Of a stretch of DNA of 64,000 nt, positions 16,536 to 25,453 are shown piece after piece. The translations under genes were made by a program, and so were the position numbers. Each line of letters opens with the position of its first letter. Position 1 is the stretch's first letter. Under the pieces are notes generated by a model. The model ran no database searches. It saw only the letters and a list, made by a program, of their open reading frames with translations, and had not been told where the DNA came from. Where the stretch lies: assembly GCA_019638805.1 (NCBI GenBank), contig JAHBTA010000002.1, forward strand, positions 496,001 to 560,000, written 5' to 3'. The DNA is from Microbacteriaceae bacterium. GTDB lineage: Bacteria > Actinomycetota > Actinomycetes > Actinomycetales > Microbacteriaceae.

Positions 16536-17468
16536 ATGACCTCAGCCTGGGGCCAGGGCCTGGCCACGATCGCCGCTGACGGCACGGTGCTCGACACCTG
16601 GTACCCCGCGCCCGTGCTCGACGACGCCCCCGAGGGCCTCGCACTGCGACCCGCTCCCCCCGAGCTGGCCGACCAGACCGGACCGGACGCCCGGCGGGAC
16701 GTGCGGGTCGAGTTCGCCACCTGCGCCATCGACCTGGATGCCGCTCCCACCTCGACCTCGGACGCCTACCTGCGCTTGCACCTGCTCTCCCATCTCCTCG
16801 TGAAGCCGAACGGGCTCAACCTGGACGGGATCTTCGGGGTGCTCCCGATCGTGGCCTGGACGACCGCGGGCCCGATGCACCCGGAGGCGCTCGCGCGCCT
16901 GCGCCCCGCGCTGCAGCGCGCCGGGGTCTCGGTCACCGGCATCGACAAGTTCCCCCGACTACTGGACTACGTCGTGCCAGAGCGCGTGCGCATCGCCGAC
17001 GCCTCGCGCGTGCGGCTGGGCGCGCACCTGGCGCCCGGCACGACCGTCATGCACGAGGGCTTCGTCAACTACAACGCGGGCACGCTCGGCTCGTCCATGG
17101 TGGAGGGGCGCATCTCGCAGGGGGTCGTGGTGGGCGACGGGTCCGACATCGGGGGCGGCGCATCCATCATGGGCACGCTCTCCGGGGGCGGCACGCAGCG
17201 CGTCGAGATCGGGCAGCGGGCCCTGCTCGGGGCGAACTCGGGGGTCGGGATCTCGATCGGGAACGACTCGGTCGTCGAGGCCGGGCTCTACGTCACCGCG
17301 GGCACCAAGGTTACCGTGCTCGCGCCCGGCGAGGAACCGCGCGTGACCAAGGCCGTCGAGCTGAGCGGAATCGCGGGGCTGCTGTTCCGACGCAACTCGC
17401 AGTCCGGCGCCGTCGAGGTCCTCCCCCGCACCGCCTCGGTGTCCCTCAACGCGGCGCTGCACGCGTAG
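16536..17468 (+). CDS. dapD: Tetrahydrodipicolinate N-succinyltransferase, actinobacterial type
   Basis: 310 aa. It transfers succinyl from succinyl-CoA to tetrahydrodipicolinate, the step before DapC. The C-terminal half is a left-handed beta helix of hexapeptide repeats ([54 protein letters not shown]). The length and the N-terminal domain match the long actinobacterial DapD. ATG at 16536 is immediately downstream of the shared -10 box and has no Shine-Dalgarno sequence, as expected for a leaderless mRNA. Confidence 0.93.
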   Translation: MTSAWGQGLATIAADGTVLDTWYPAPVLDDAPEGLALRPAPPELADQTGPDARRDVRVEFATCAIDLDAAPTSTSDAYLRLHLLSHLLVKPNGLNLDGIFGVLPIVAWTTAGPMHPEALARLRPALQRAGVSVTGIDKFPRLLDYVVPERVRIADASRVRLGAHLAPGTTVMHEGFVNYNAGTLGSSMVEGRISQGVVVGDGSDIGGGASIMGTLSGGGTQRVEIGQRALLGANSGVGISIGNDSVVEAGLYVTAGTKVTVLAPGEEPRVTKAVELSGIAGLLFRRNSQSGAVEVLPRTASVSLNAALHA

Positions 17469-17473
17469 CACCC

Positions 17474-17541
17474 CACCGAGTACGTTCGCGTCACGCGAGC
17501 ACCGTGCACCGTGCACGCCTGTCGCGAACGTACTCGGTCGG
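17474..17541. repeat. 68-bp palindromic intergenic element, copy A
   Basis: A perfect 16-bp inverted repeat (ACCGAGTACGTTCGCG at 17475-17490 and its complement at 17523-17538) encloses a GC-rich centre. The whole 68 bp aligns without gaps to 59750-59817 at about 52 of 68 positions, including TGTCGC(G/A)AACGTACTCGG. It lies between convergent dapD and a hypothetical gene and may also act as a terminator. The rest of the gap (17542-17587) is G-rich with no clear feature. Confidence 0.85.
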
Positions 17542-17587
17542 CGGGGCCAGCGGCGGGGTGGGGGTGGGTCCGGCGGCGGGCCCGGGG

Positions 17588-18208
17588 TCAGTACTCGGGC
17601 TCGGCGCTGGCCTGGAGGAGGGCCAGGTCGACGGCGACGAGCTGCTTGAGGCGGCGGTCGCGCTCGGCGCGGTACTCCTCGGTGTCCGCCTCGAGCTCGG
17701 GACGCCTCGCCAGCTGGGCCGTGATGGATGCGCCGATCTCGTCCCACGCGGAATCGCGCGCCGCGACAACGATCCCGCGCACGTACTCGTCGTCCTCGGC
17801 CAGGTCGTCCAGCCGGTCGGCCAGGATGTCGGAGACCTGCTCGCGGCGCTCCAGTCGCTCGGCGTCGCCGCGGCGGTAGTCGGTCTGGTGCAGCGCGCGA
17901 CCCGGACGGTCCCGTGCGTACTCGATGATGTCGTCGAGGCGCGCCACCTCGTCGCGCTTCTCGCGCGCGAGCTGCCGGAACACCTCGCGTGCGGCCTTCA
18001 TCGCGGCGTTCTCGCTGTAGTCGTCGCGATCGCGCAGAGCCCGCACGATCTGCCGGTTCTTGACTGCCATGCGCACCGCGGAGGCCGCGATGAGCAGCCC
18101 CTCCTCGGCGATCTCCTCGACGGGCAGGGGCGCGACGGGCTCGGGCGCCTCGTACTTCCCCACGTCGACACGCCCGCGCCCGACACGACGACGGAGCTTG
18201 CGGAACAC
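17588..18208 (-). CDS. Conserved hypothetical coiled-coil protein
   Basis: 206 aa, highly charged and helical (REVFRQLAREKRDEVARLDD; RRGDAERLERREQVSDILAD), without membrane segments or a signal peptide. No recognised domain. GTG at 18208 is 7 bases from TAGCGT (minus, 18221-18216), suggesting a leaderless transcript. It lies between gltA and dapD, in a core actinobacterial neighbourhood, and so is probably a conserved lineage-specific protein. Function unknown. Confidence 0.7.
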   Translation of the reverse strand: MFRKLRRRVGRGRVDVGKYEAPEPVAPLPVEEIAEEGLLIAASAVRMAVKNRQIVRALRDRDDYSENAAMKAAREVFRQLAREKRDEVARLDDIIEYARDRPGRALHQTDYRRGDAERLERREQVSDILADRLDDLAEDDEYVRGIVVAARDSAWDEIGASITAQLARRPELEADTEEYRAERDRRLKQLVAVDLALLQASAEPEY

Positions 18209-18257
18209 GCTGCCAACGCTATCCGGTACCCACGTCCGACGGAGGACGGGGTTCGGC

Positions 18258-19562
18258 TCAGCGCCCGGACGGCCAGGCGCGCGCGGGCTCCCCGATGTAG
18301 AGCTGCTGCGGCCGCCCGATCTTGGTCGAGGGGTCGGCGTTGGCCTCACGCCAGTGCGCGATCCAGCCGGGCAGCCGCCCGATGGCGAAGAGCACGGTGA
18401 ACATACGCGTGGGGAAGCCCATGGCCTTGTAGATGACGCCCGTGTAAAAGTCGATGTTCGGATAGAGCTTGCGCTCGATGAAGTAGTCGTCGGCGAGCGC
18501 GACCTGCTCGAGCTCGCGCGCGATGTCCAGCAGCGGGTCGCTGACCCCGAGCGAGGCGAGCACCTCGTCGGCGCTCTCTTTCACGACGCGCGCCCGCGGG
18601 TCGAAGTTCTTGTAGACCCGGTGCCCGAAGCCCATGAGCTTCACGCCGTCTTCCTTGTTCTTCACCCGGTCCACGAAATGCCGCACGCTCTCGCCCGAGT
18701 CCCGGATGCGGCCGAGCATGTTCAGCACCGCCTCGTTGGCGCCGCCGTGCAGCGGCCCGTAGAGCGCGTTGATGCCGGCCGAGATCGAGGCGAAGATGTT
18801 CGCCTCGGTCGACCCGACGAGCCGCACGGTCGAGGTCGAGGCGTTCTGCTCGTGGTCCTCGTGCAGGATGAGCAGCCGGTCGAGCGCCTTCACGAGCACC
18901 GGGTTGACCTCGTAGATCTCGGCCAGGTTGCCGAAGTTCAGCTTGAGGAAGTTCTCGATGAAGCTGAGCGAGTTGTCCGGGTAGAGGAAGGCCTGCCCGA
19001 GCGCCTTCTTGTGCGCGTAGGCCGCGATGACCGGCAGCTTGGCCAGCAGCCGGATGGTCGAGATCTCGACCGCCTCGGGGTCGTGCGGGTCGAGCGAGTC
19101 CTCGTAGTAGGTCGAGAGCGCCGAAACCGCCGACGACAGCACCGACATCGGGTGCGCCGTGTGCGGCAGCGCCGAGAAGAACCGCTTGAGGTCCTCGTGC
19201 AGCAGGGTGTGCCGCTTGACCTTCTCGCTGAAGTCCTCGAGCTCGGCCGGGGTCGGCAGCTCGCCGTGGATGAGCAGCCAGGCGACCTCGAGATAGGTGG
19301 AGTGCGCCGCCAGGTCTTCGATCGCGTACCCGCGGTAGCGCAGGATGCCCGCGTCGCCGTCGATGTAGGTGATGGCGCTCTTGGTGGATGCCGTGTTGAC
19401 CCAGCCCTGATCGAGCGTCGTGAGACCCGTCCGGTTCATGAAACCGGCGATGTCGACCGCGTCGCGGCCCTCGATCGCGTGCACGACCGGGAACTCCTGG
19501 CTCTCGCCGCGATAGCTGAAGGTGGCCACAGAGTCGGGCGCGTCGGGTTCGGCTGCAGTCAC
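18258..19562 (-). CDS. gltA: Citrate synthase
   Basis: 434 aa, type II (hexameric-type) citrate synthase condensing oxaloacetate and acetyl-CoA. Visible active-site regions are LILHEDHEQNAST, GPLHGGANEAVLNMLG and MGFGHRVYKNFDPRARVVKE. The N-terminal beta domain (FSYRGESQEFPVVHAIEGRD) is typical of this type. GTG at 19562 is 6 bases from TAGGCT (minus, 19574-19569), so it is probably leaderless. It follows dapC on the same strand with a 54-bp gap holding its own promoter. Confidence 0.96.
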   Translation of the reverse strand: MTAAEPDAPDSVATFSYRGESQEFPVVHAIEGRDAVDIAGFMNRTGLTTLDQGWVNTASTKSAITYIDGDAGILRYRGYAIEDLAAHSTYLEVAWLLIHGELPTPAELEDFSEKVKRHTLLHEDLKRFFSALPHTAHPMSVLSSAVSALSTYYEDSLDPHDPEAVEISTIRLLAKLPVIAAYAHKKALGQAFLYPDNSLSFIENFLKLNFGNLAEIYEVNPVLVKALDRLLILHEDHEQNASTSTVRLVGSTEANIFASISAGINALYGPLHGGANEAVLNMLGRIRDSGESVRHFVDRVKNKEDGVKLMGFGHRVYKNFDPRARVVKESADEVLASLGVSDPLLDIARELEQVALADDYFIERKLYPNIDFYTGVIYKAMGFPTRMFTVLFAIGRLPGWIAHWREANADPSTKIGRPQQLYIGEPARAWPSGR

Positions 19563-19616
19563 CCCTACAGCCTATGGGTAGCCCACCACCACTGGACGAA
19601 TCGCCAAGGAATAGCC

Positions 19617-20723
19617 TCAGCGCTGAGAGATCTCCTCCAAACGACGCACCGCGGATGCGATGGTCGCGTCGCTCGCGGTCAGTGCGAATCGCACGTGGCG
19701 GGCCCCCGCATCCCCATAGAACGTGCCCGGAGTGGCCAGTATCCCGTGCTCGGCCAACTCGGCCACGCTCGCCCAGGCGTCCCCGTCGTCGCCGCGCGTG
19801 GCCCACAGGTACAGGCCGGCGCGACTCTCGTCGATGCGGTACCCCGCGCCCTCGAGCGCGATGCGCAGGGACTCCCGCCTCGCCCGGTAGAGCTCGCGCT
19901 GCGCCGCGACGTGCGCGTCGTCCCCGAGCGCGGCCACCATGGCCGCCTGAACCGGGTCGGGCGGATTGAGACCCAGGTGCTTGCGGACCTGGAGCAGCTC
20001 GCCCACCAGGTCACTGCATCCGGCCACGAACCCGGCGCGGTAGCCGGCCAGGTTGGAGCTCTTGCTGAGCGAGCCGACCGAGAGCGTGAGCCGGCGCGAG
20101 TCGCCCACGACGTCGGGATGCAGGATCGAGGGCGTGGGCTCGTCGGATTCCCAGTTGAGCTCGGCGTAGCACTCGTCGTTCGCGATGACGGCGCCGAGCT
20201 CCCGCGCGCGCAGCACGGCGCGGCGCAGGTGCGCGACGTCCCACACGCGTCCGTCGGGATTGCCGGGGCTGTTGAGCCAGACCAGCCGGGTCGCGTCGGG
20301 CCAGTCGTCCGGGTCGTCCGAGGTGACCACGGTCGCGCCCGCGGCGACCGCCCCGACCGCGTAGCTCGGGTACGCCAGGGTGGGCTGCACGACCACGTCG
20401 CCCGCGCCGAGCCCGAGCATGGTCGGCAGCAGGGCGACGAACTCCTTCGATCCGACCGTGGGGATGACGTTGTCCACCCCCAGCGGAACCCCGCGTCGCC
20501 GCGCGTACCACCCCACGATCGCCTCACGCAGCGCGGGGGACCCGGAGGTCTGCGGGTAGCCCGGGGCCTCGGCCGCGGCGGCCAGGGCGTCCCGGATCAC
20601 GGCGGGCGTCGGGTCGACGGGCGACCCGATGGCGAGGTCGACGATGCCGTCCGGGTGCTCGTTCGCCCGCGCGCGGTGCGGCAGCAGGGAGTCCCAGGGG
20701 AAGTCGGGCAGCTGGAGCGGCAC
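19617..20723 (-). CDS. dapC: Succinyldiaminopimelate transaminase
   Basis: 368 aa, fold-type I class I/II aminotransferase converting N-succinyl-2-amino-6-ketopimelate to N-succinyl-diaminopimelate. Motifs include GSKEFVALLPTMLGLG, WLNSPGNPDGRV (Asn-Pro-Gly site), ANDECYAELNWE and the Schiff-base lysine in SVGSLSKSSNLAGYR. GTG at 20723 (VPLQLPDFPWDSL) is the usual family start; the frame is open further upstream but overlaps ferredoxin. The ferredoxin stop lies 10 bp upstream, so the two are co-transcribed, a pairing common in actinobacteria. Confidence 0.92.
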   Translation of the reverse strand: MPLQLPDFPWDSLLPHRARANEHPDGIVDLAIGSPVDPTPAVIRDALAAAAEAPGYPQTSGSPALREAIVGWYARRRGVPLGVDNVIPTVGSKEFVALLPTMLGLGAGDVVVQPTLAYPSYAVGAVAAGATVVTSDDPDDWPDATRLVWLNSPGNPDGRVWDVAHLRRAVLRARELGAVIANDECYAELNWESDEPTPSILHPDVVGDSRRLTLSVGSLSKSSNLAGYRAGFVAGCSDLVGELLQVRKHLGLNPPDPVQAAMVAALGDDAHVAAQRELYRARRESLRIALEGAGYRIDESRAGLYLWATRGDDGDAWASVAELAEHGILATPGTFYGDAGARHVRFALTASDATIASAVRRLEEISQR

Positions 20724-20733
20724 GGGACCCCGC

Positions 20734-21060
20734 TCAGTGCTGCTGCGGGGGCAGCGCGGCGACGATCGGGTGGTCCCCCGCGATGACGCCGACCTTGGAC
20801 GCGCCACCCGGCGACCCGACGCCGACCTCGTCGAAGAACTCGACGTTGGCCTTGTAGTAGTCCGACCACGCCTCGGGCAGGTCGTCCTCGTAGTAGATGG
20901 CCTCGACCGGGCAGACCGGTTCGCACGCGCCGCAGTCCACGCATTCGTCGGGGTGGATGTAGAGCATCCGGTCGCCCTCGTAGATGCAGTCGACCGGGCA
21001 CTCGTCGACGCAGGCGCGGTCCTTCAAGTCCACGCATGGGAGGGCGATGACGTAGGTCAC
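20734..21060 (-). CDS. fdxA: 7Fe ferredoxin
   Basis: 108 aa. Cysteines in [18 protein letters not shown] and [13 protein letters not shown] give the spacing of a [3Fe-4S]/[4Fe-4S] ferredoxin, with a C-terminal extension typical of actinobacterial FdxA/FdxC. It is a cytosolic electron carrier. GTG at 21060 overlaps the stop of the upstream gene (GTGA) and also lies 6 bases from TAGGAT (minus, 21072-21067), so it may be both coupled and independently transcribed as a leaderless mRNA. Confidence 0.93.
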   Translation of the reverse strand: MTYVIALPCVDLKDRACVDECPVDCIYEGDRMLYIHPDECVDCGACEPVCPVEAIYYEDDLPEAWSDYYKANVEFFDEVGVGSPGGASKVGVIAGDHPIVAALPPQQH

Positions 21061-21440
21061 GACTCCATCCTACGGCGCGGCCAGGCCGCGATCGTCGCAC
21101 CGCCGAGGGTCGGCACGAGTGCCCAGACCCACCCGAACGCGTCGTCGAGGACCACGAGCGACCCGCCGGCTCCCGGCAGCATGAGCAGGGCGATCGCCGC
21201 GACGACGCCCACGACCCCGGCCGCCGCGATGACTCGGCTGTCGAACACCAGGCGGAAGGCCGCGACGAGCGCGAGCACGACCGCGATGCCGCCGAGCAGC
21301 CCCCACGGCGGCAGCTCGCGGTGCGTGAACGAGGTGATGAACGCCACGGCGAAGGCGACGCCGGCGGCGAAGACGGCGGCGACGCCCAGCGTGATGACCG
21401 TCGCGCGATCCGCGGGTTCGCGTGCGGGGGCGGGGGTCAC
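21057..21440 (-). CDS. Small hypothetical membrane protein
   Basis: 127 aa with about four transmembrane helices ([78 protein letters not shown]). Function unknown. GTG at 21440 lies 6 bases from TATCGT (minus, 21452-21447). It is divergent from the iron transporter gene efeU, and the two promoters overlap. Its stop overlaps the ferredoxin start. Confidence 0.75.
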   Translation of the reverse strand: MTPAPAREPADRATVITLGVAAVFAAGVAFAVAFITSFTHRELPPWGLLGGIAVVLALVAAFRLVFDSRVIAAAGVVGVVAAIALLMLPGAGGSLVVLDDAFGWVWALVPTLGGATIAAWPRRRMES

Positions 21441-21441
21441 C

Positions 21442-21496
21442 TGGACACGATAGCCCCGCGGGTCTAGAGTCGTCGGGTAAGGGTAGCCTTACCGAA
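21442..21496 (+). promoter_or_regulatory. efeUOB promoter with IdeR/DtxR-type iron box
   Basis: TGGACA (21442-21447), a 17-bp spacer and TAGAGT (21465-21470) predict a start near 21477. TAAGGGTAGCCTTACCGAA at 21478-21496 matches the IdeR/DtxR consensus TWAGGTWAGSCTWACCTWA at 17 of 19 positions and lies at about +1 to +20. Iron-bound regulator there should block transcription, so efeUOB should be induced by iron shortage. Confidence 0.85.
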
Positions 21497-21528
21497 GTTC
21501 ACTCCCTACCCCCGACCGAAAGCGCAGC

Positions 21529-22404
21529 GTGCTCTCCACCTTCCTCATCGGCCTGCGCGAGGGCCTCGAGGCCGGCCTGGTCGTCGGCATCCTGGTGGCA
21601 TACCTCCACAAGATCCGGCGCGAGGACGTCCTGCCCCGCCTGTGGCTCGGGGTCGCCGCCGCGGTCGTGGTCTCGCTCGGGGTCGGCGCGATCCTGACCT
21701 GGGGTCCCTACGGCCTGAGCTTCCAGGCGCAGGAGATCCTGGGCGGCGGCCTCTCGATCCTCGCCGCCGGGCTGGTCACCTGGATGATCTTCTGGATGGC
21801 ACGCCACGCCCGGCGCCTCTCGGGCGAACTGCGCGCCGACGTGGACCGCGCGCTCGGCGGCTCCGCCGTCGGGCTGGTCGTGCTCGGCGCGGTCAGCGTG
21901 GGCCGCGAGGGCGTGGAGACCGCGCTCTTCGTCTGGGCCAACGTGAACGCGGCGGCCGGTGTGAACGCCGGGACGGATGCGGCGCTCGCCACCGCGGGAG
22001 CCGTGCTCGGCATCCTGGTCGCCGTCGCCCTCGCGTACCTGATCTACCGCGGATTCGTGCGCATCAACCTCTCGCGCTTCTTCTTCTGGACCGGCGTCTT
22101 CCTCATCGTCGTGGTCGCCGGCGTCCTCGCCTACGGCGTCGGCGATCTGCAGGAGGCGAGCGTCCTGCCCGGGTGGGGGGTCCCCGCCTTCAGCCTCGCG
22201 GATGCGATCCCCGCCACGAGCTGGTACGGCACCCTCCTGGGCGGCATCTTCAATTTCACGCCCGAGCCGACCTGGCTGCAGGTCATCGCGTGGGCCGGCT
22301 ATCTCGTCGTCACCCTCCTCGTGTTCCTCCGCGTCAGCCGGCGCGAGGTCGCCCCGGTGCCCGCCACCGCCAGCGCCGCCGGCGCCGACGGCGTCACCAC
22401 CTGA
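21529..22404 (+). CDS. efeU: Iron permease EfeU (FTR1 family)
   Basis: 291 aa, seven predicted membrane helices. The two conserved RExxE iron motifs are present as LREGLEAG near the N-terminus and GREGVETALF in the fourth helix. It imports ferric iron after oxidation by partner proteins. GTG at 21529 begins VLSTFLIGLREGLEAGL, the usual family start; the ribosome site is weak. First gene of efeUOB, behind an iron box. Confidence 0.93.
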   Translation: MLSTFLIGLREGLEAGLVVGILVAYLHKIRREDVLPRLWLGVAAAVVVSLGVGAILTWGPYGLSFQAQEILGGGLSILAAGLVTWMIFWMARHARRLSGELRADVDRALGGSAVGLVVLGAVSVGREGVETALFVWANVNAAAGVNAGTDAALATAGAVLGILVAVALAYLIYRGFVRINLSRFFFWTGVFLIVVVAGVLAYGVGDLQEASVLPGWGVPAFSLADAIPATSWYGTLLGGIFNFTPEPTWLQVIAWAGYLVVTLLVFLRVSRREVAPVPATASAAGADGVTT

Positions 22405-22446
22405 CCCCTCTCATCCCCGGCACAACCACTCACAGCAAGGAGTCTC

Positions 22447-23640
22447 ATGCACATCCGTCCCCTGATCGTCGCGACCGGTGCGATCGCCGCACTCGCCCTC
22501 TCCGGGTGCGTGCCCAACAACCCCGGTGGCGAAGCCATCGCGGTCGCCATCACCGACGACGCCTGCGACGTCGCCACGAGCACCGCCACGGCGGGCACCG
22601 TCACGTTCGCCCTGACCAACAGCGGAACCGACGTCAACGAGTTCGAGATCCTCGCCGAGGACCAGCTGCGCATCGTGGGCGAGAAGGAGAATGTCACGCC
22701 CGGCCAGAGCGTGAACTACACGCTGCAGCTGAACCCCGGGACCTACTACACGGCGTGCAAGTTCCGGCTCGTGGGGGCCCCGATCGGTCTGGCCGAGTTC
22801 ACCGTCACGGGTGGGGCGGTCGCGATCGACGCCGACGAGCAGGAGCTCGTCGACGAGGCGGTCGCCGACTACGTGGCCTACATCAAGTCGCAGGCCGGAG
22901 AGCTCATCCCCGCGGTCGCCGAGTTCGCCGAGGCGTACCGCTCGGGCGACGACGACACCGCGCGCGACCTGTTCGCGAGCACGCGCGTGTTCTACGAGCG
23001 CATCGAGCCGACCGCCGAGGCGTTCGGCGACCTCGACCCGAAGATCGACTACCGCGAGGTCGACGCCCTCGCGGAGGACCTTGACTGGACCGGCTTCCAC
23101 CGCATGGAGAAGGACCTCTGGGCACCGGCCGAGGGCGATCTGAACTCGGACGGCACGAGCGCCCTGCTCGACTGGGCGCCCTCGACCCCCGAGCAGCGCG
23201 CGCAGTTCGCCGACCAGCTCGAGGCCGACGTGCAGCAGCTCTACGACCTGGTCTACGCGGACGACTTCACGGTCACCCTCGCGGACATCTCCAACGGCGC
23301 CATCGGGCTGCTGGACGAGGTCGCCACGGGCAAGATCTCGGGTGAGGAGGACTGGTGGTCGCACACCGATCTCACCGACTTCGCCGCGAACGTGCAGGGC
23401 GCCGAGGTGGCCTTCGGCAACGTGACCGCGATCGCCGAGGCCAAGGGCCAGGGCGACCTGGTGGCCGAGATCCAGGAGCAGTTCGACGCGCTCGAGGCGC
23501 TGCTGGCGCAGTACGGCTCGATCGAGGGCGGCTTCACGCCCTACGACCAGGTCACCGACGAGCAGCGGGGCGAGCTCTCCGACGGCGTCAACGCCCTCGC
23601 CGAGCCGCTCTCGCAGCTCACCGCGGCGGTTCTCGGCTAG
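22447..23640 (+). CDS. efeO: Iron uptake lipoprotein EfeO
   Basis: 397 aa. A signal peptide ends in the lipobox LALSGC (Cys about 21), then a cupredoxin-like domain (about 35-130) and the M75/imelysin-like helical domain with a HxxE-type region (DWTGFHRMEKDLW). EfeO is the membrane-anchored component that collects iron for EfeU. ATG at 22447 has AAGGAG five bases upstream. It lies 42 bp after efeU. Confidence 0.93.
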   Translation: MHIRPLIVATGAIAALALSGCVPNNPGGEAIAVAITDDACDVATSTATAGTVTFALTNSGTDVNEFEILAEDQLRIVGEKENVTPGQSVNYTLQLNPGTYYTACKFRLVGAPIGLAEFTVTGGAVAIDADEQELVDEAVADYVAYIKSQAGELIPAVAEFAEAYRSGDDDTARDLFASTRVFYERIEPTAEAFGDLDPKIDYREVDALAEDLDWTGFHRMEKDLWAPAEGDLNSDGTSALLDWAPSTPEQRAQFADQLEADVQQLYDLVYADDFTVTLADISNGAIGLLDEVATGKISGEEDWWSHTDLTDFAANVQGAEVAFGNVTAIAEAKGQGDLVAEIQEQFDALEALLAQYGSIEGGFTPYDQVTDEQRGELSDGVNALAEPLSQLTAAVLG

Positions 23641-23662
23641 CCGCTGGGCTAGCGTTTCCCGC

Positions 23663-24934
23663 ATGACCGAACCGCAGCGCCTGTCCCGACGGGGCCTTCT
23701 CGGCCTCGCCGGGGCGGGCGCTGCCGGTCTCGCCCTGGGCGGGGCGGGCGGGGCCGCCGTCGCGACGGCCATCGCCGCCCAGACCGGCTCCGGGTCGGGC
23801 TCCTCCGGGTCGCCCAGTTACCCCTTCCACGGAGAGCACCAGGCCGGGATCGTGACCCCGGCGCAGGACCGCCTGCACTTCGCGGCGTTCGACCTGGCGG
23901 CATCCACCACGCGCGACGACCTCCGCGAGCTCCTCTCCGACTGGACCTACGCGGCCGAGCGCATGACCCGCGGCCTCGAGGTCAGCGAGTCGGGTGCGGT
24001 CGGCGGTTCGCCGCTCGCGCCCCCCGACGACACCGGGGAGGCCCTCGACCTTCCCCCGAGCGGGCTCACCATCACCTTCGGGTTCGGTCCCGGCCTCTTC
24101 GCCGAGCGCCTGGGTCTCGCCGAGCGCCGCCCCGCGCTGCTCGAACCCCTCCCCCGGTTCTCGGGCGATGCCCTGGCCCCGGGATGGACGGGCGGCGACC
24201 TGTGCGTGCAAGCATGCGCGGATGACCCCCAGGTCGCCGTGCACGCCATCCGCAACCTGAGCCGTATCGCGTTCGGGCGCGCGGCGATCCGCTGGTCGCA
24301 GCTCGGCTTCGGCCGGACATCGTCCACCTCGACGAGCCAGATCACCCCGCGCAACCTGTTCGGCTTCAAGGACGGCACCGCCAACATCAAGGCGGAGGAA
24401 TCGGATGCGGTGGCCGAGTACGTCTGGGCGCGGGAGTCGGACGGGACCGCCTGGATGGCCGGAGGGACGTATCTGGTGGCCCGCCGCATCCGCATGATCA
24501 TCGAGAGCTGGGATCGCGTCCAGCTGGGCGAGCAGGAGCGCATCATCGGGCGCGACAAGGGCGCGGGCGCACCGCTCTCGGGCGGTACCGAGTTCACCGA
24601 GCCCGACTTCTCCCGTCCCGACGACGACGGGTCGCCGCGCATCCCGGACGACTCCCACGTGCGCCTGGCGCATCCGTCCGTCGTCGGTGGCGCGCGGCTG
24701 CTGCGCCGCGGCTACAACTACGTGGACGGCAACGACGCGCTCGGCCGGCTCGACGCCGGGCTCTTCTTCCTGTCGTTCCAGCGCGACCCGGAACAGTTCG
24801 TGGCCGTGCAGCGCTCACTCGCCGGGCACGACGCGCTCAACGAGTACATCCGCCACGTGGGCTCGGCGGTCTTCGCCGTCCCGCCCGGCGTCCCGGCCGA
24901 GGGCGCCTCGATCGGCGACCCGCTCTTCGCCTGA
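23663..24934 (+). CDS. efeB: Deferrochelatase/DyP-type peroxidase EfeB
   Basis: 423 aa. The N-terminus has a twin-arginine signal (LSRRGLLGLAGAGAAGLALG), so export should use the Tat system whose TatB gene is in this window. The DyP-type heme peroxidase part shows the GxxDG-type motif in GFKDGTANI and a C-terminal GYNYVDGNDA region. EfeB oxidises ferrous iron or extracts iron from heme. ATG at 23663 lies 7 bases after TAGCGT (23650-23655), so a secondary leaderless transcript is possible. Last gene of efeUOB. Confidence 0.93.
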   Translation: MTEPQRLSRRGLLGLAGAGAAGLALGGAGGAAVATAIAAQTGSGSGSSGSPSYPFHGEHQAGIVTPAQDRLHFAAFDLAASTTRDDLRELLSDWTYAAERMTRGLEVSESGAVGGSPLAPPDDTGEALDLPPSGLTITFGFGPGLFAERLGLAERRPALLEPLPRFSGDALAPGWTGGDLCVQACADDPQVAVHAIRNLSRIAFGRAAIRWSQLGFGRTSSTSTSQITPRNLFGFKDGTANIKAEESDAVAEYVWARESDGTAWMAGGTYLVARRIRMIIESWDRVQLGEQERIIGRDKGAGAPLSGGTEFTEPDFSRPDDDGSPRIPDDSHVRLAHPSVVGGARLLRRGYNYVDGNDALGRLDAGLFFLSFQRDPEQFVAVQRSLAGHDALNEYIRHVGSAVFAVPPGVPAEGASIGDPLFA

Positions 24935-24951
24935 CCCCTACCCGCGAGGCG

Positions 24952-25416
24952 TCAGTTGTTGGTCGCGGCGTTGGTGACCGTGTAGTTGGCGGTCCAGTCG
25001 CCGTCGGCCTGCGCGACCACGACGATGACGGCGTACGGCTCCTTGGTGAAACCGCCACTGGCCCCGTCGCCGGTCGTGCCGAGCTCCTGGTACTCGAAGC
25101 CCGCGCCCGTGAGCTGGTCCTTGATCGTGTCGAAGGCATCGGCGCCGGAGACCTTGATGGTCACGTTCCAGGCCTTCTCGCCGTCGTCGCCGGGCACCGA
25201 GAGCCCCAGCAGCACCTCGCCGTCGATGAGCGGCACCTCGCTCGGGAAGTCGGAGGGCACGCCCGTGCCCGGGATGACCCCGCCGATGCCGCCGCCCCCG
25301 CCGGGGAGGAACTGGTTGATGATGCTGCAGCCGCCCAGCAGAGGCGCGGTCACCAGCATGGCGCCCGCGAGAGCGAGCGCGAGGGGCGTGTTCCGGGTGC
25401 GTCGAAGGGTGCTCAT
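24952..25416 (-). CDS. Hypothetical lipoprotein
   Basis: 154 aa. A signal peptide with lipobox LLGGC (Cys about 30) is followed by a Gly-rich linker (LPGGGGGIGGVIPGTG) and a compact domain of about 100 residues with alternating strands (KAWNVTIKVSGADAFDTIKD). Extracellular, membrane-anchored, function unknown. ATG at 25416 lies 8 bases from TACGCT (minus, 25430-25425). It converges with efeB across a 17-bp gap. Confidence 0.8.
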   Translation of the reverse strand: MSTLRRTRNTPLALALAGAMLVTAPLLGGCSIINQFLPGGGGGIGGVIPGTGVPSDFPSEVPLIDGEVLLGLSVPGDDGEKAWNVTIKVSGADAFDTIKDQLTGAGFEYQELGTTGDGASGGFTKEPYAVIVVVAQADGDWTANYTVTNAATNN

Positions 25417-25453
25417 GACACCCGAGCGTACAGCGCGGGGGCGGCCCGCCCGC

